DNA of 64,000 bases from CAWEHU01 sp963808965 (GTDB lineage Bacteria; Pseudomonadota; Alphaproteobacteria; Acetobacterales; Acetobacteraceae). The translations under genes were made by a program, and so were the position numbers. The stretch is from contig CAWEHU010000029.1 of the NCBI GenBank assembly GCA_963808965.1, positions 186,001 through 250,000 on the forward strand. Reading direction: 5' to 3'. The notes under the pieces are model-generated. The model had not been told where the DNA came from, searched no databases, and saw nothing but the letters and a program-made list of their open reading frames with translations. Below, piece after piece: positions 1 through 7,525 of the stretch; the first letter of the stretch is position 1, and each line of letters opens with the position of its first letter.

Positions 1-278
1 TCGGTAAGGACCGGAAGACCGATCTGTTCGCGAACGGTCGCCAGAATTTGCAGCCCCTGCGCCATGCCGACGCCGCGGGCGGCGGTAGCGCTGGTGCGGT
101 TCGCTTTGTCGAAACTGCTCTTGTAGATCAGCTTGACGCCTGCCCCGCGGGTGATCTCGGCCAAGCCGTGCGCCACCTCCAGCGCGTGCGCCCGCGACTC
201 GATCTGGCACGGGCCGGCGATCAGCACGAATGGCAGATGATTGGCCACGGCCACATCGCCCAAACGGATGGTTTTCAT
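1..278 (-). CDS. kdsA: 3-deoxy-8-phosphooctulonate synthase, N-terminal part (cut by window edge)
   Basis: KDO-8-phosphate synthase condenses phosphoenolpyruvate with arabinose 5-phosphate to make the KDO precursor of lipopolysaccharide, in the cytoplasm. The visible 92 residues begin MKTIRLGDVAVANHLPF and contain the family motifs FVLIAGPCQIES and KSSFDKANRTS, with the phosphoenolpyruvate-binding lysine region. The rest lies outside the window. The ATG overlaps the TGA of the upstream small gene (ATGA, 275-278), so translation is probably coupled. The pyrG-small protein-kdsA order is common in alphaproteobacteria. Confidence 0.93.
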   Translation of the reverse strand, partial: MKTIRLGDVAVANHLPFVLIAGPCQIESRAHALEVAHGLAEITRGAGVKLIYKSSFDKANRTSATAARGVGMAQGLQILATVREQIGLPVLT

Positions 279-505
279 GGGGCGCGACCTTCGGCGAGCG
301 CCGTCCGCCCCTTCTGCGTAAGTGTCACGCGTCCTTCGGCCAAACTGACCCCGTTAGCGCGCTCCACCTGAACAAGGCCCTCATCGAGAGAGTCCTCCCA
401 GACGGGAAACCGGGGACAGGAGCTGCGCCAAGCCTCCATCGTTTCTCCATAAGTACGCGACCGGCTGTCGACCCAGGCGAGAAATTGCTGCGTCAACGTG
501 CTCAT
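275..505 (-). CDS. small conserved protein between pyrG and kdsA
   Basis: This 76-residue soluble protein (MSTLTQQFLAWVDSRSRTY...) has no signal peptide or membrane segment, and I do not recognise a named domain. Its N-terminal half contains aromatic and arginine-rich text (YGETMEAWRSSCPRFPVWED) and its C-terminal half looks like a short winged-helix or beta segment (GRVTLTQKGRTALAE). It starts a few bases after the pyrG stop and overlaps the kdsA start by 4 bp. That tight packing is the main reason to accept it as a real gene. Function unknown. Confidence 0.75.
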   Translation of the reverse strand: MSTLTQQFLAWVDSRSRTYGETMEAWRSSCPRFPVWEDSLDEGLVQVERANGVSLAEGRVTLTQKGRTALAEGRAP

Positions 506-509
506 CGTC

Positions 510-2141
510 TCACACCAGCCGCGCTTGCCGCACGGCTGCTCCTATGAAGCCCGCGAAGATCGGATGCGGATCGAACGGCTTGGATTTCAGCTCGGGATGA
601 TACTGCACGCCCACGAACCACGGATGGCGCGGTATCTCGATGATCTCCGGCAGGATGCCGTCCGGCGACATGCCGGAGAACCGCATACCCGTCTCCTCCA
701 GGATCTCCTTGAAATGCACGTTCACCTCGTAGCGATGCCGATGCCGCTCCTGGATGCTCGGAGCCCCGCCGTAGATGGCGCGCGCCAGCGTGCCGGGGCC
801 GAGCACCGCGGGATAGGCCCCGAGGCGCATCGTGCCGCCGAGATCGCCCCCCTGCATACGGCGCTCGATTTCGTTGCCTCGCGCCCACTCGGTCAGCAGG
901 CCGATGACGGGCGTGTCGCACGGCCCGAACTCCGTCGATGACGCCTCCGGCATTCCGGCGAGATTGCGGGCGGTTTCGATCACCGCCATCTGCATTCCGA
1001 AGCAGATGCCGAGGAACGGTACCTGGCGCTCGCGGGCGAAGCGCACGGCCGCGATCTTGCCTTTGCTGCCGCGCTCCCCGAAGCCGCCGGGCACGAGAAT
1101 GCCGTGCACCTCTTCGAGCCTTGCGGCCGCGTCGATCTGCTCGAACACCTGGCTGTCCACCCAATCCATCCGCACTTTCACCCGGTGCGCGATGCCGCCA
1201 TGCGTCATGGCTTCGGCGAGTGATTTGTAGCTGTCGAGCAGGTTCGTGTACTTGCCGACGATGGCGATGCGCACCTCGCCTTCCGGCGCGCGGATCGCAT
1301 CGACGATGCGCTCCCAGCGCGCGAGGTCGGGCTCCGAGTCGAAAGGCAGGCCGAAATGGCGCAGCACCTCGCGGTCCATGCCTTCGTCGTGGTACCTGAT
1401 CGGCACCGCGTAGATCGTATCCACGTCGAGCGCCGGGATAACGGCTTCCGCTCGCACGTTGCAGAATAGCGCGATCTTGCGCCGCTCGTTTTCGGGAATG
1501 GGCCGGTCGCTGCGGCAGAGCAGCATCTGCGGCTGAATGCCCACGTTCAGCAGCTCCTTCACGGAGTGCTGCGTCGGCTTGGTTTTCAGCTCACCGGCCG
1601 AGGGGATATACGGCACGAGCGTCAGATGCACGAACATCGCGCCTTTGGCCCCAAGCTCGTTGCCGAGCTGGCGGATCGCTTCGAGGAAGGGCAGACTTTC
1701 GATGTCGCCGACGGTCCCGCCGATCTCGACCAGCACGAAGTCGAGCCCGTCCGTATCGCGCGTGATCGTCTCCTTGATCGCATCGGTGATGTGCGGGATC
1801 ACCTGCACCGTCGCGCCGAGATAGTCGCCACGCCGCTCCTTCGCGATCACCTCGGCATAGATGGCGCCCGTGGTGGCATTGTCCGCCTTCGTCGCATGGA
1901 CGCCCGTGAACCGCTCGTAGTGACCGAGGTCGAGATCGGTTTCCGCGCCGTCATCGGTGACGAATACCTCCCCGTGCTGGTACGGGCTCATCGTCCCCGG
2001 ATCAACGTTCAGATAGGGATCGAGCTTGCGCAGGCGAACCGAGTAGCCGCGGGCCTGGAGCAGCGCCCCGAGGGCCGCGGAGGCAAGGCCTTTTCCGAGC
2101 GAGGAGACCACGCCGCCGGTGATGAAGACGAACCGCGTCAT
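510..2141 (-). CDS. pyrG: CTP synthase
   Basis: CTP synthase makes CTP from UTP, ATP and glutamine. The 543-residue length is typical. The N-terminal synthetase domain starts MTRFVFITGGVVSSLGKGLASA (ATP-binding loop) and carries KLDPYLNVDPGTMSPYQHGEVFV. The C-terminal class I glutamine amidotransferase domain has the GICFGMQ nucleophile-elbow cysteine and the HPWFVGVQYHPE histidine/glutamate pair. It lies 91 bp downstream of secG and a few bases before the small gene leading to kdsA, so it probably belongs to one minus-strand transcript. Confidence 0.98.
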   Translation of the reverse strand: MTRFVFITGGVVSSLGKGLASAALGALLQARGYSVRLRKLDPYLNVDPGTMSPYQHGEVFVTDDGAETDLDLGHYERFTGVHATKADNATTGAIYAEVIAKERRGDYLGATVQVIPHITDAIKETITRDTDGLDFVLVEIGGTVGDIESLPFLEAIRQLGNELGAKGAMFVHLTLVPYIPSAGELKTKPTQHSVKELLNVGIQPQMLLCRSDRPIPENERRKIALFCNVRAEAVIPALDVDTIYAVPIRYHDEGMDREVLRHFGLPFDSEPDLARWERIVDAIRAPEGEVRIAIVGKYTNLLDSYKSLAEAMTHGGIAHRVKVRMDWVDSQVFEQIDAAARLEEVHGILVPGGFGERGSKGKIAAVRFARERQVPFLGICFGMQMAVIETARNLAGMPEASSTEFGPCDTPVIGLLTEWARGNEIERRMQGGDLGGTMRLGAYPAVLGPGTLARAIYGGAPSIQERHRHRYEVNVHFKEILEETGMRFSGMSPDGILPEIIEIPRHPWFVGVQYHPELKSKPFDPHPIFAGFIGAAVRQARLV

Positions 2142-2232
2142 GGGCGGCCAGTATACCGGCCCGAATCGCCGAGCGGGAAGTCCGGCGCGGTGGCGTCACG
2201 CATTCGGAAAACGCGCGACGTCGTGTCCGCCG

Positions 2233-2643
2233 TCAGTTGGTGGGGACCGATGGACCGGCCGGGGACGACGGAGCCGGCGCCGGGGCCGGGGTGCTCGGGG
2301 CTGGGCCGCTCTCCGGGCCGGAAGGTCCCGGCGTGGTTGGGCTCTGACCCGAAGGCACGAACGGGGCGGAGGGGCCGGGCGGCGGCTCGGCCAGCAGCGA
2401 ACGCCCGACCCCCGCCGTACCGTGGTTCAGGAGCGCCAGGACAAGCGAAAGCAGCATGAACAGAGTGGCCAAGACGGCGGTCGTGCGCGTGAGCAGGTTC
2501 GCGGTGCCCCGCCCGGACATGAACGCGCCCATGCCTTGCGAGCTGCCGATGCCGAGGCCGCCCCCCTCGCTGCGCTGGATCAGCACGACGCCGATCAGCG
2601 CCAGGGTCACGAACAAATGGACGATCAGCAGAACCGCAGACAT
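2233..2643 (-). CDS. secG: preprotein translocase subunit SecG
   Basis: SecG is the small inner-membrane subunit of the SecYEG translocon. I chose the ATG at 2643 because GAGAGGAAGG lies just upstream and the protein then starts MSAVLLIVHLFVTLALIGVVLIQ, the first membrane segment. The family signature RSEGGGLGIGSS follows, then a second hydrophobic segment (AVLATLFMLLSLVLALL). The last 60 or so residues are an unusually long Pro/Ser/Gly-rich tail ending PSSPAGPSVPTN, which is low-complexity. Longer upstream starts are open but would add an arginine/proline-rich leader unlike the family. Confidence 0.93.
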   Translation of the reverse strand: MSAVLLIVHLFVTLALIGVVLIQRSEGGGLGIGSSQGMGAFMSGRGTANLLTRTTAVLATLFMLLSLVLALLNHGTAGVGRSLLAEPPPGPSAPFVPSGQSPTTPGPSGPESGPAPSTPAPAPAPSSPAGPSVPTN

Positions 2644-2879
2644 TAGCCTTCCTCTCGGGGGATCGCGGCTTCTAGACCTGGAGAGGGGCAAATGGGAAGC
2701 TCGGAGAGGCGGCTCCGGGTCGCTCGCGACCAGTGAAGCTCCAGTGCGGGTTTCCGGGCATTCGATCCAAGGCGTCGCCGCGACTACCGGCGCGATGCGC
2801 GACGAGCGCGGATCGGCTGGAAACGAGCGAGCCAATCTTTCGAATCCGGAACGTTATCGGCGCAAGTTGGCGGTCGCGC

Positions 2880-3626
2880 TCAGGCCCTCGCAAAAAAGCT
2901 CGGCGGGTCCACGAGCGAGCCGGCCGCCGCGATGAACAGCGAGCGGACCGCGACGGCAAAAGACGGCTGAAGCGGCGATGGGTCCCGTCGAACGCGTCCG
3001 GTGGGGTCCCGATGCGGCGGCCTCGCACGCGGCGCGGCGGCGCGGCCGGAAGGAAGAGTGTCGGCACAGCCGAGAGAGAGTGTGGCGTCCGGGCAGGAAG
3101 CAAGCGCAACGGCGGGGCCGTTAGCGGCAGCGGCGGGGGAAGACGAAGCCCCGCGCCGGGGCGAACCGAGCGCCGGCGCGGCCTGACCGCCAGTCTCCGG
3201 CTGCGCGGGATGAGACGGCGGCGGGGTTGCAACGGCAGCGCCGGCAGCGCCGCCCATCTCCAGGCCGCCGAACAGCCAATCCTGCACCTGCCTGTCAAAC
3301 GCGGCCGTCCCCGGCACCAGCCGGAGCAGCCAGCCGAACCCGCGGCGAAGGAGGTGCGGCGGCCGGGCCGGCGTCTGAGGCGAGACCGGGAATTCGGGAG
3401 CCCTGCGGGTCGCCTCCGGCTCCGGGGCAAGCAGGCCGGCGCGGAAATCCTCGATCAGCGCCGCGAACCAGACGGCCACACGGCGAAGCTGCGTCAAGAC
3501 CAGACGCTTGACCGGCGAAGCGGGCCGCTCCTCACACGCGGTGGCGATCGCATCGCACAGCCCCTCGACAATGCGGGCCAGACTCTCGGCCGACGCAGTT
3601 GTGGGTTGAGGGGCTGTGCGGGACAT
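2880..3626 (-). CDS. uncharacterised protein
   Basis: This 248-residue reading frame starts at an ATG. Its N-terminal 130 residues look like ordered protein with amphipathic helices (LARIVEGLCDAIATACEE, VKRLVLTQLRRVAVWFAALIEDF, LLRRGFGWLLRLVPGTAAFDRQVQDWLF). The C-terminal half is Ala/Pro/Ser/Arg-rich and low in order, and may not be conserved. I recognise no domain. It is in line with secG and pyrG on the same strand but separated from secG by 236 bp, in which I see no gene. The frame could be partly spurious because high GC favours open frames. Confidence 0.5.
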   Translation of the reverse strand: MSRTAPQPTTASAESLARIVEGLCDAIATACEERPASPVKRLVLTQLRRVAVWFAALIEDFRAGLLAPEPEATRRAPEFPVSPQTPARPPHLLRRGFGWLLRLVPGTAAFDRQVQDWLFGGLEMGGAAGAAVATPPPSHPAQPETGGQAAPALGSPRRGASSSPAAAANGPAVALASCPDATLSLGCADTLPSGRAAAPRARPPHRDPTGRVRRDPSPLQPSFAVAVRSLFIAAAGSLVDPPSFFARA

Positions 3627-3717
3627 TTCACGTCATAGTTGCATACATCGTAGGATTGGTCAAGCCACGGGGATTGCATGCGATCTTCGTCGCAGCGAAT
3701 GCCCCTGCCTCGGTCTG

Positions 3718-4140
3718 CTAGCCCGACGCGAGTTGCGGGATGCTGATGACCTCGACGCGTACCTCGAGGAGGCCCTTCTCGCCGGCTCCGAGTTCCCTGG
3801 CCGCTGCTTCGCTCAGATCCATAATGCGCCCCTTCACGTAAGGGCCGCGGTCGTTCACCTCCAACTCGACGTTTTTCCCCGTCGCGAGGTCGGTCACTTT
3901 GACGAGGGACCCCAAAGGCAGGGTTCGATGCGCGCAGGTCATGGCCTGCGGGTTGAAGCGTTCACCACTCGCCGTCAGGCGACCCGCGTGCCATCGACCA
4001 TACCAAGACGCCTTCCCGGTTTGGAGGGTCATATGCGTGCGCTGCGATAAATCAATGTGCTTCTTATGAGCAGGACCAGCCAAGGCCGGCGTTGTACTTA
4101 CCAGGCCAAGCAATATCGTAAGGATGTAGAAGCTCCGCAT
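3718..4140 (-). CDS. RlpA-like septal ring lytic transglycosylase/double-psi beta-barrel protein
   Basis: RlpA proteins are exported peptidoglycan lytic transglycosylases that act on denuded glycans at the septum. From the ATG at 4140 the protein has a clear Sec signal peptide (MRSFYILTILLGLVSTTPALA), then a double-psi beta-barrel with GKASWYGRWHAGRLTASGERFNP..TCAHRTLPLGSLVKVTDLATGK..VNDRGPY..GRIMDLSEAAARELG, given here in pieces. The catalytic-site Asp of NDRGPY is present. There is no SPOR domain, so this is the short form (about 140 residues). A TTG at 4164 would add eight residues before the signal peptide. I prefer the ATG because the signal peptide begins there. Confidence 0.9.
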   Translation of the reverse strand: MRSFYILTILLGLVSTTPALAGPAHKKHIDLSQRTHMTLQTGKASWYGRWHAGRLTASGERFNPQAMTCAHRTLPLGSLVKVTDLATGKNVELEVNDRGPYVKGRIMDLSEAAARELGAGEKGLLEVRVEVISIPQLASG

Positions 4141-4164
4141 ATCTCTAAGCCCTTTTCTGTTCAA

Positions 4165-4592
4165 ACCCCCTATGTTCTGCCGCAGCCGTCAGCAATGCTA
4201 AGATCAGCTGGCTGTTCTTACTATGCTGTGCTGCAACAAGCTCAGGTATAGTTATCGGTAAGCTCAGGGTCAACCCGAAATGCTGCAATGCAGCATGGCA
4301 GGCCTGGGCAACCCAGACGCAGCAGCCCGGGAAGCCGGGTAACTACGGTCTGCCTGCGCGCAACGGGGTGTTCGGCTACGGCCTGCCCCAAAGGTGACGG
4401 CCAGTTCCTCCGCGCTTTCGTCGGGCGCTATGGATTTGGCCGCCATGCGTGTTCAAAGGGCCGCGGCAGCGTAAAATGCGTCACGGTGACAGCGTAAGCC
4501 GACCACCAGTCATCCCGTGCTCCAACGCTGGCGACCTATGCAATGGAACGACGCTGTTCCAACTCACCATCTCTGCGAAACGGAGAAATCTG
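4165..4592. other. intergenic stretch with a possible gene remnant
   Basis: No complete gene is visible in these 428 bp. On the plus strand, 4296-4394 reads as an open, protein-like tail (WQAWATQTQQPGKPGNYG, then GVFGYGLPQR and a TGA) but has no start codon or ribosome site upstream in that frame. It may be the end of a decayed gene. The region between rlpA (minus) and the lyase (plus) must also hold two divergent promoters, but I could not pick convincing -35/-10 pairs. Confidence 0.35.
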
Positions 4593-5426
4593 ATGGCATC
4601 AACGACCGCCGAAAAGCGCGCTCGCTTTCGCGACTTGCACGAAGAGGGCTGTTTCGTGCTGCCGAACCCTTGGGACGCAGGAAGCGCCCGCATGTTCCAG
4701 CATCTCGGATTCGAAGCGTTGGCTTCAACCAGCAGCGGTTATGCCTGGACGACGGGCCGGCCCGACTATGCCGTCGCGCGCGATGACGTGCTAAGCCACC
4801 TCTCGACTTTGTGCGCTGCTGTCGATGTGCCGATCAATGCGGATTTCGAGTCCGGCTTCGCGACGGACCCCGATGGCATTGTGACGAGTGTTCGCCTGGC
4901 GATCGACACAGGCGTCGCGGGCCTGTCGATTGAAGACCGCGATCTTGAGAACGCGCGCCTCTACGATCAAGCGATGGCCGTTGAGCGGCTGCGCGCCGCT
5001 CGTCGCGCGATCGATCAGTCAGGCGAAAACGTCCTGCTCGTGGCCCGCACGGAAATCCTGCTCGACGAGCCCGATGCACTCTCGGTAGCCATCGACAAGC
5101 TGGTGGCGTTTGCCGGTGCTGGCGCGGACTGCCTTTACGCACCCGGTGTCAGGAGAAGGGACGACATTCGGGCCATGGTGCAGGCCGTGGCGCCCAAGCC
5201 TCTGAATGTCCTCGTCATGGACCCCGCCATGCCGCTCGCGGAGCTGGCCGGGCTGGGCGTGCGGCGGGTCAGTGTCGGTGGCTCGCTCGCCAGGGTCGGC
5301 TGGGCCGCCACCGTCGCCGCCGCCAAAGGAATCAAGGGTGGATCGTTCGAGACTCTCACCGGCGCTATGCCCGGCAGCGAGCTGAACAGAATCTTTGGTG
5401 CGTTCCCGGAAGCGGTCCGGTCGTAA
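4593..5426 (+). CDS. isocitrate lyase/PEP mutase superfamily protein (2-methylisocitrate lyase-like)
   Basis: Members of this TIM-barrel superfamily cleave or form C-C or P-C bonds next to a carboxylate, using Mg2+. I chose the ATG at 4593 because GGAG lies 8 bases upstream and the protein then starts MASTTAEKRARFRDLH. Visible motifs are LPNPWDAGSARM, STSSGYAWTTGRPD, the metal-binding INADFESGF, SIEDRD and LVARTEI. The usual isocitrate-lyase KKCGH catalytic loop is not apparent, which fits the shorter PEP-mutase-like branch of about 280 residues. The exact substrate cannot be read from the sequence. The gene stands alone. Confidence 0.88.
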   Translation: MASTTAEKRARFRDLHEEGCFVLPNPWDAGSARMFQHLGFEALASTSSGYAWTTGRPDYAVARDDVLSHLSTLCAAVDVPINADFESGFATDPDGIVTSVRLAIDTGVAGLSIEDRDLENARLYDQAMAVERLRAARRAIDQSGENVLLVARTEILLDEPDALSVAIDKLVAFAGAGADCLYAPGVRRRDDIRAMVQAVAPKPLNVLVMDPAMPLAELAGLGVRRVSVGGSLARVGWAATVAAAKGIKGGSFETLTGAMPGSELNRIFGAFPEAVRS

Positions 5427-5655
5427 ATAATCTCCAGGAGGGCCGCATTCACCGGAGGGGGGTTCCGAACGGAGCAGCAACATCTCGAAAGGCCCGGAAG
5501 CTGCGCCGGTCGGTGACTTGCCTGACCGTCTCGGGATCGGCACAGTTTCAGCGCGTTATCTGCCAATCGACTTTCTTGCTCTCCTGAGTAGGGCGGCCTC
5601 TCGGCAATAGAGCGCTGCGGGCCAAAGGAGAGCCGAACCAACCGGGGAGAGGTTC

Positions 5656-6678
5656 ATGCAGCGCCGGATACTTGTCTCGCTTGCTGCCGCCGCGGCTGCC
5701 TCAGCCGTCACCGGCGTCGCACTGGCGCAGGACAGAGGCGGCGACAACGATCAGCAGCAAGCCGGAGGCGACCTCGGCGCGGCGCTCAGGCGCTACCTCG
5801 CCCTGCCGGGGACCAAGAGCTACCTGATCCACGCCGGCCAAGGCGGCTCGCTCGGCCGCATCGCGCACCGACCGAACCTCTCCCTCTTCACCGCCAGCGC
5901 CTACAAGACTTTCGTGCTCGGCCAATATCTGCGGGACGTCGAGGCGGGCCGGCTGTCCCTGGATGAGCAGCTGGTCATCGACGACAGCGTTCGCATGTTC
6001 AGCAGCCCGGTGTTCATGAACCTCGCCGGTAGCACCCAGGCGCGCTCGGTGCTGGACGCAATGATCGCCTACAGCGACAACACCGCCACCGACCTCGCCA
6101 CAGGCAAAGTCGGCGCCGACCGGGTGCGCGCGCTCATCGCCCAGGCCGGTCTCTCCTCGATCCGCATTCCGAACTCCACGCGCATCTTCTTCTCCTACAT
6201 CATCGGCGCGGCCCCCGGCGCGGATTTCGGCTGGCCGGGGATTGTGCAAGCGGTCGAGAACCCACCTGGCCCCCTGCGCCAGCCGCTTAACGACGTGATC
6301 ACGCTGGCGGGCAACGCGCGCGACTTCGTGTCCTGGTACGAGCAGGCCCTGGCGGGGGCGTTCTTCGCCAAGCCGGAGACCCTGACCGAGTTCAAACGCA
6401 TCCAGGCCACGTCCGTGCAGATCCCACCGACGGTGCCGCCCGACACGCCCGCCTACGCCAAGGGCGGGGAGTTTTCGCCAGTGACGGGGTTGGGGTACAC
6501 GCTCAACGCCAAGAGCTTCGCCGGGCAGATGGTGGTCGGTGGCGACAAGCCAACGCCGGTGACGTTCTGCTTCATCGTGAACTGGGACGGCCCGGCGAGC
6601 GAGTTCCCAGCGATCGAGGCCGAGTTCTTCGCAGCTATCAAGGGCATTCTGACGGTCATGAAACAAGAATTGCAGTGA
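5656..6678 (+). CDS. exported class A beta-lactamase-like serine hydrolase
   Basis: This 340-residue protein starts MQRRILVSLAAAAAASAV, a Sec signal peptide ending near ALAQ, so it is periplasmic. It has the three active-site elements of the penicillin-recognising fold: SAYK (nucleophile Ser81, Lys84), SDN (140-142) and KGG (269-271). I do not see an ExxLN omega-loop, so the usual Glu166 deacylating residue of true class A beta-lactamases seems to be missing. It may be a related esterase or peptidase rather than a resistance enzyme. AGAGG precedes the ATG. The 229 bp upstream hold no gene. Confidence 0.82.
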   Translation: MQRRILVSLAAAAAASAVTGVALAQDRGGDNDQQQAGGDLGAALRRYLALPGTKSYLIHAGQGGSLGRIAHRPNLSLFTASAYKTFVLGQYLRDVEAGRLSLDEQLVIDDSVRMFSSPVFMNLAGSTQARSVLDAMIAYSDNTATDLATGKVGADRVRALIAQAGLSSIRIPNSTRIFFSYIIGAAPGADFGWPGIVQAVENPPGPLRQPLNDVITLAGNARDFVSWYEQALAGAFFAKPETLTEFKRIQATSVQIPPTVPPDTPAYAKGGEFSPVTGLGYTLNAKSFAGQMVVGGDKPTPVTFCFIVNWDGPASEFPAIEAEFFAAIKGILTVMKQELQ

Positions 6679-6742
6679 CCGGCACGTCCGCTGCCGCTGG
6701 GCGCTGATGGGACGCGACATTTCTGCCGACGGGTCCTCCTAG

Positions 6743-6761
6743 CCCGGCAGAGTTTGCCGGG
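6743..6761 (+). terminator. stem-loop after the serine hydrolase
   Basis: CCCGGCA-GAGTT-TGCCGGG forms a perfect 7-bp stem with a 5-base loop, 64 bp after the stop codon. Only a weak T-rich run (ATGATTTAGG) follows, so termination strength is uncertain. Confidence 0.5.
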
Positions 6762-6866
6762 ATGATTTAGGAAAATGTGGGCCGATCAACGTGGTTGAAG
6801 GCGGCACGTCTCTTGCGTCGCTGGTCCGAGATCCACTCGGAACAGAGCGTCAGCAGGAGAAAAATC

Positions 6867-7451
6867 ATGTCGGTTGCAATGGTAACGCAAAATAGTGCGG
6901 CCCCGAGTATTTGGGCTTCAGGCGCAACAGCGGCAACGACGCCGACATCCGACGCAACGAGCTTCTCGGCCGCAACCCAATCCGGATCGAGCAGCAGCAA
7001 CACCGCCGCGCCATCCGGCGTCACCATCCCTTTTCAGCAACTTGCCAACGATCTCCAGGCGATGCTGGTACAATTGCAACAGACGGAAACGGGAACTGCC
7101 GCGAACGGCGGAACCAGCACGACCGCGACCGGCACGACCGGGACCAGCGACGCGACGACGAGCGGGACCGATGCCTCTTCGGCGCGGCCGCACCACCATC
7201 ATCACCACCATTCCGACACCCAGGCGACCGGTCCTGGCAAGTTGCAGGCCGATGCGGCCAGATTGCTCAGCGATCTCAACGGCGGCACAAGCCCGAGCGG
7301 GAGCGCGGCTTCGCTCACAGCGCCCGCTGGCTCGGCGGCAGCGCCGGCCTCGGCGGCCAACGATGGCTCGGCCAATTCTCTCGCCGCCATCCAGGCTTAT
7401 ACGAGCGCCGCGGCGCAATCCGCATCCCTGCCGGCAGGCGGCACGGTCTGA
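6867..7451 (+). CDS. low-complexity protein with a natural seven-histidine tract
   Basis: A 194-residue protein, with AGGAG 7 bases before the ATG. It is rich in Ala, Ser, Thr and Gly. One ordered-looking helix (IPFQQLANDLQAMLVQLQQT, residues 54-73) and a second (GKLQADAARLLSDLNGG) sit between disordered stretches. Residues 109-115 are seven consecutive histidines, coded by a mix of CAC and CAT. There is no signal peptide or recognised domain. The arrangement resembles flagellar-hook-length or secreted linker-type proteins, but that is only an impression. A metal-binding role for the His tract is a guess. It stands alone between the hydrolase and the helicase. Confidence 0.72.
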   Translation: MSVAMVTQNSAAPSIWASGATAATTPTSDATSFSAATQSGSSSSNTAAPSGVTIPFQQLANDLQAMLVQLQQTETGTAANGGTSTTATGTTGTSDATTSGTDASSARPHHHHHHHSDTQATGPGKLQADAARLLSDLNGGTSPSGSAASLTAPAGSAAAPASAANDGSANSLAAIQAYTSAAAQSASLPAGGTV

Positions 7452-7525
7452 CGGTTTCGTCCGGGCCAGCCCTCGAATAAGGACCGGCCTTTCACCGACC
7501 CGGTTCATCTCTTAGATAACCGGGC

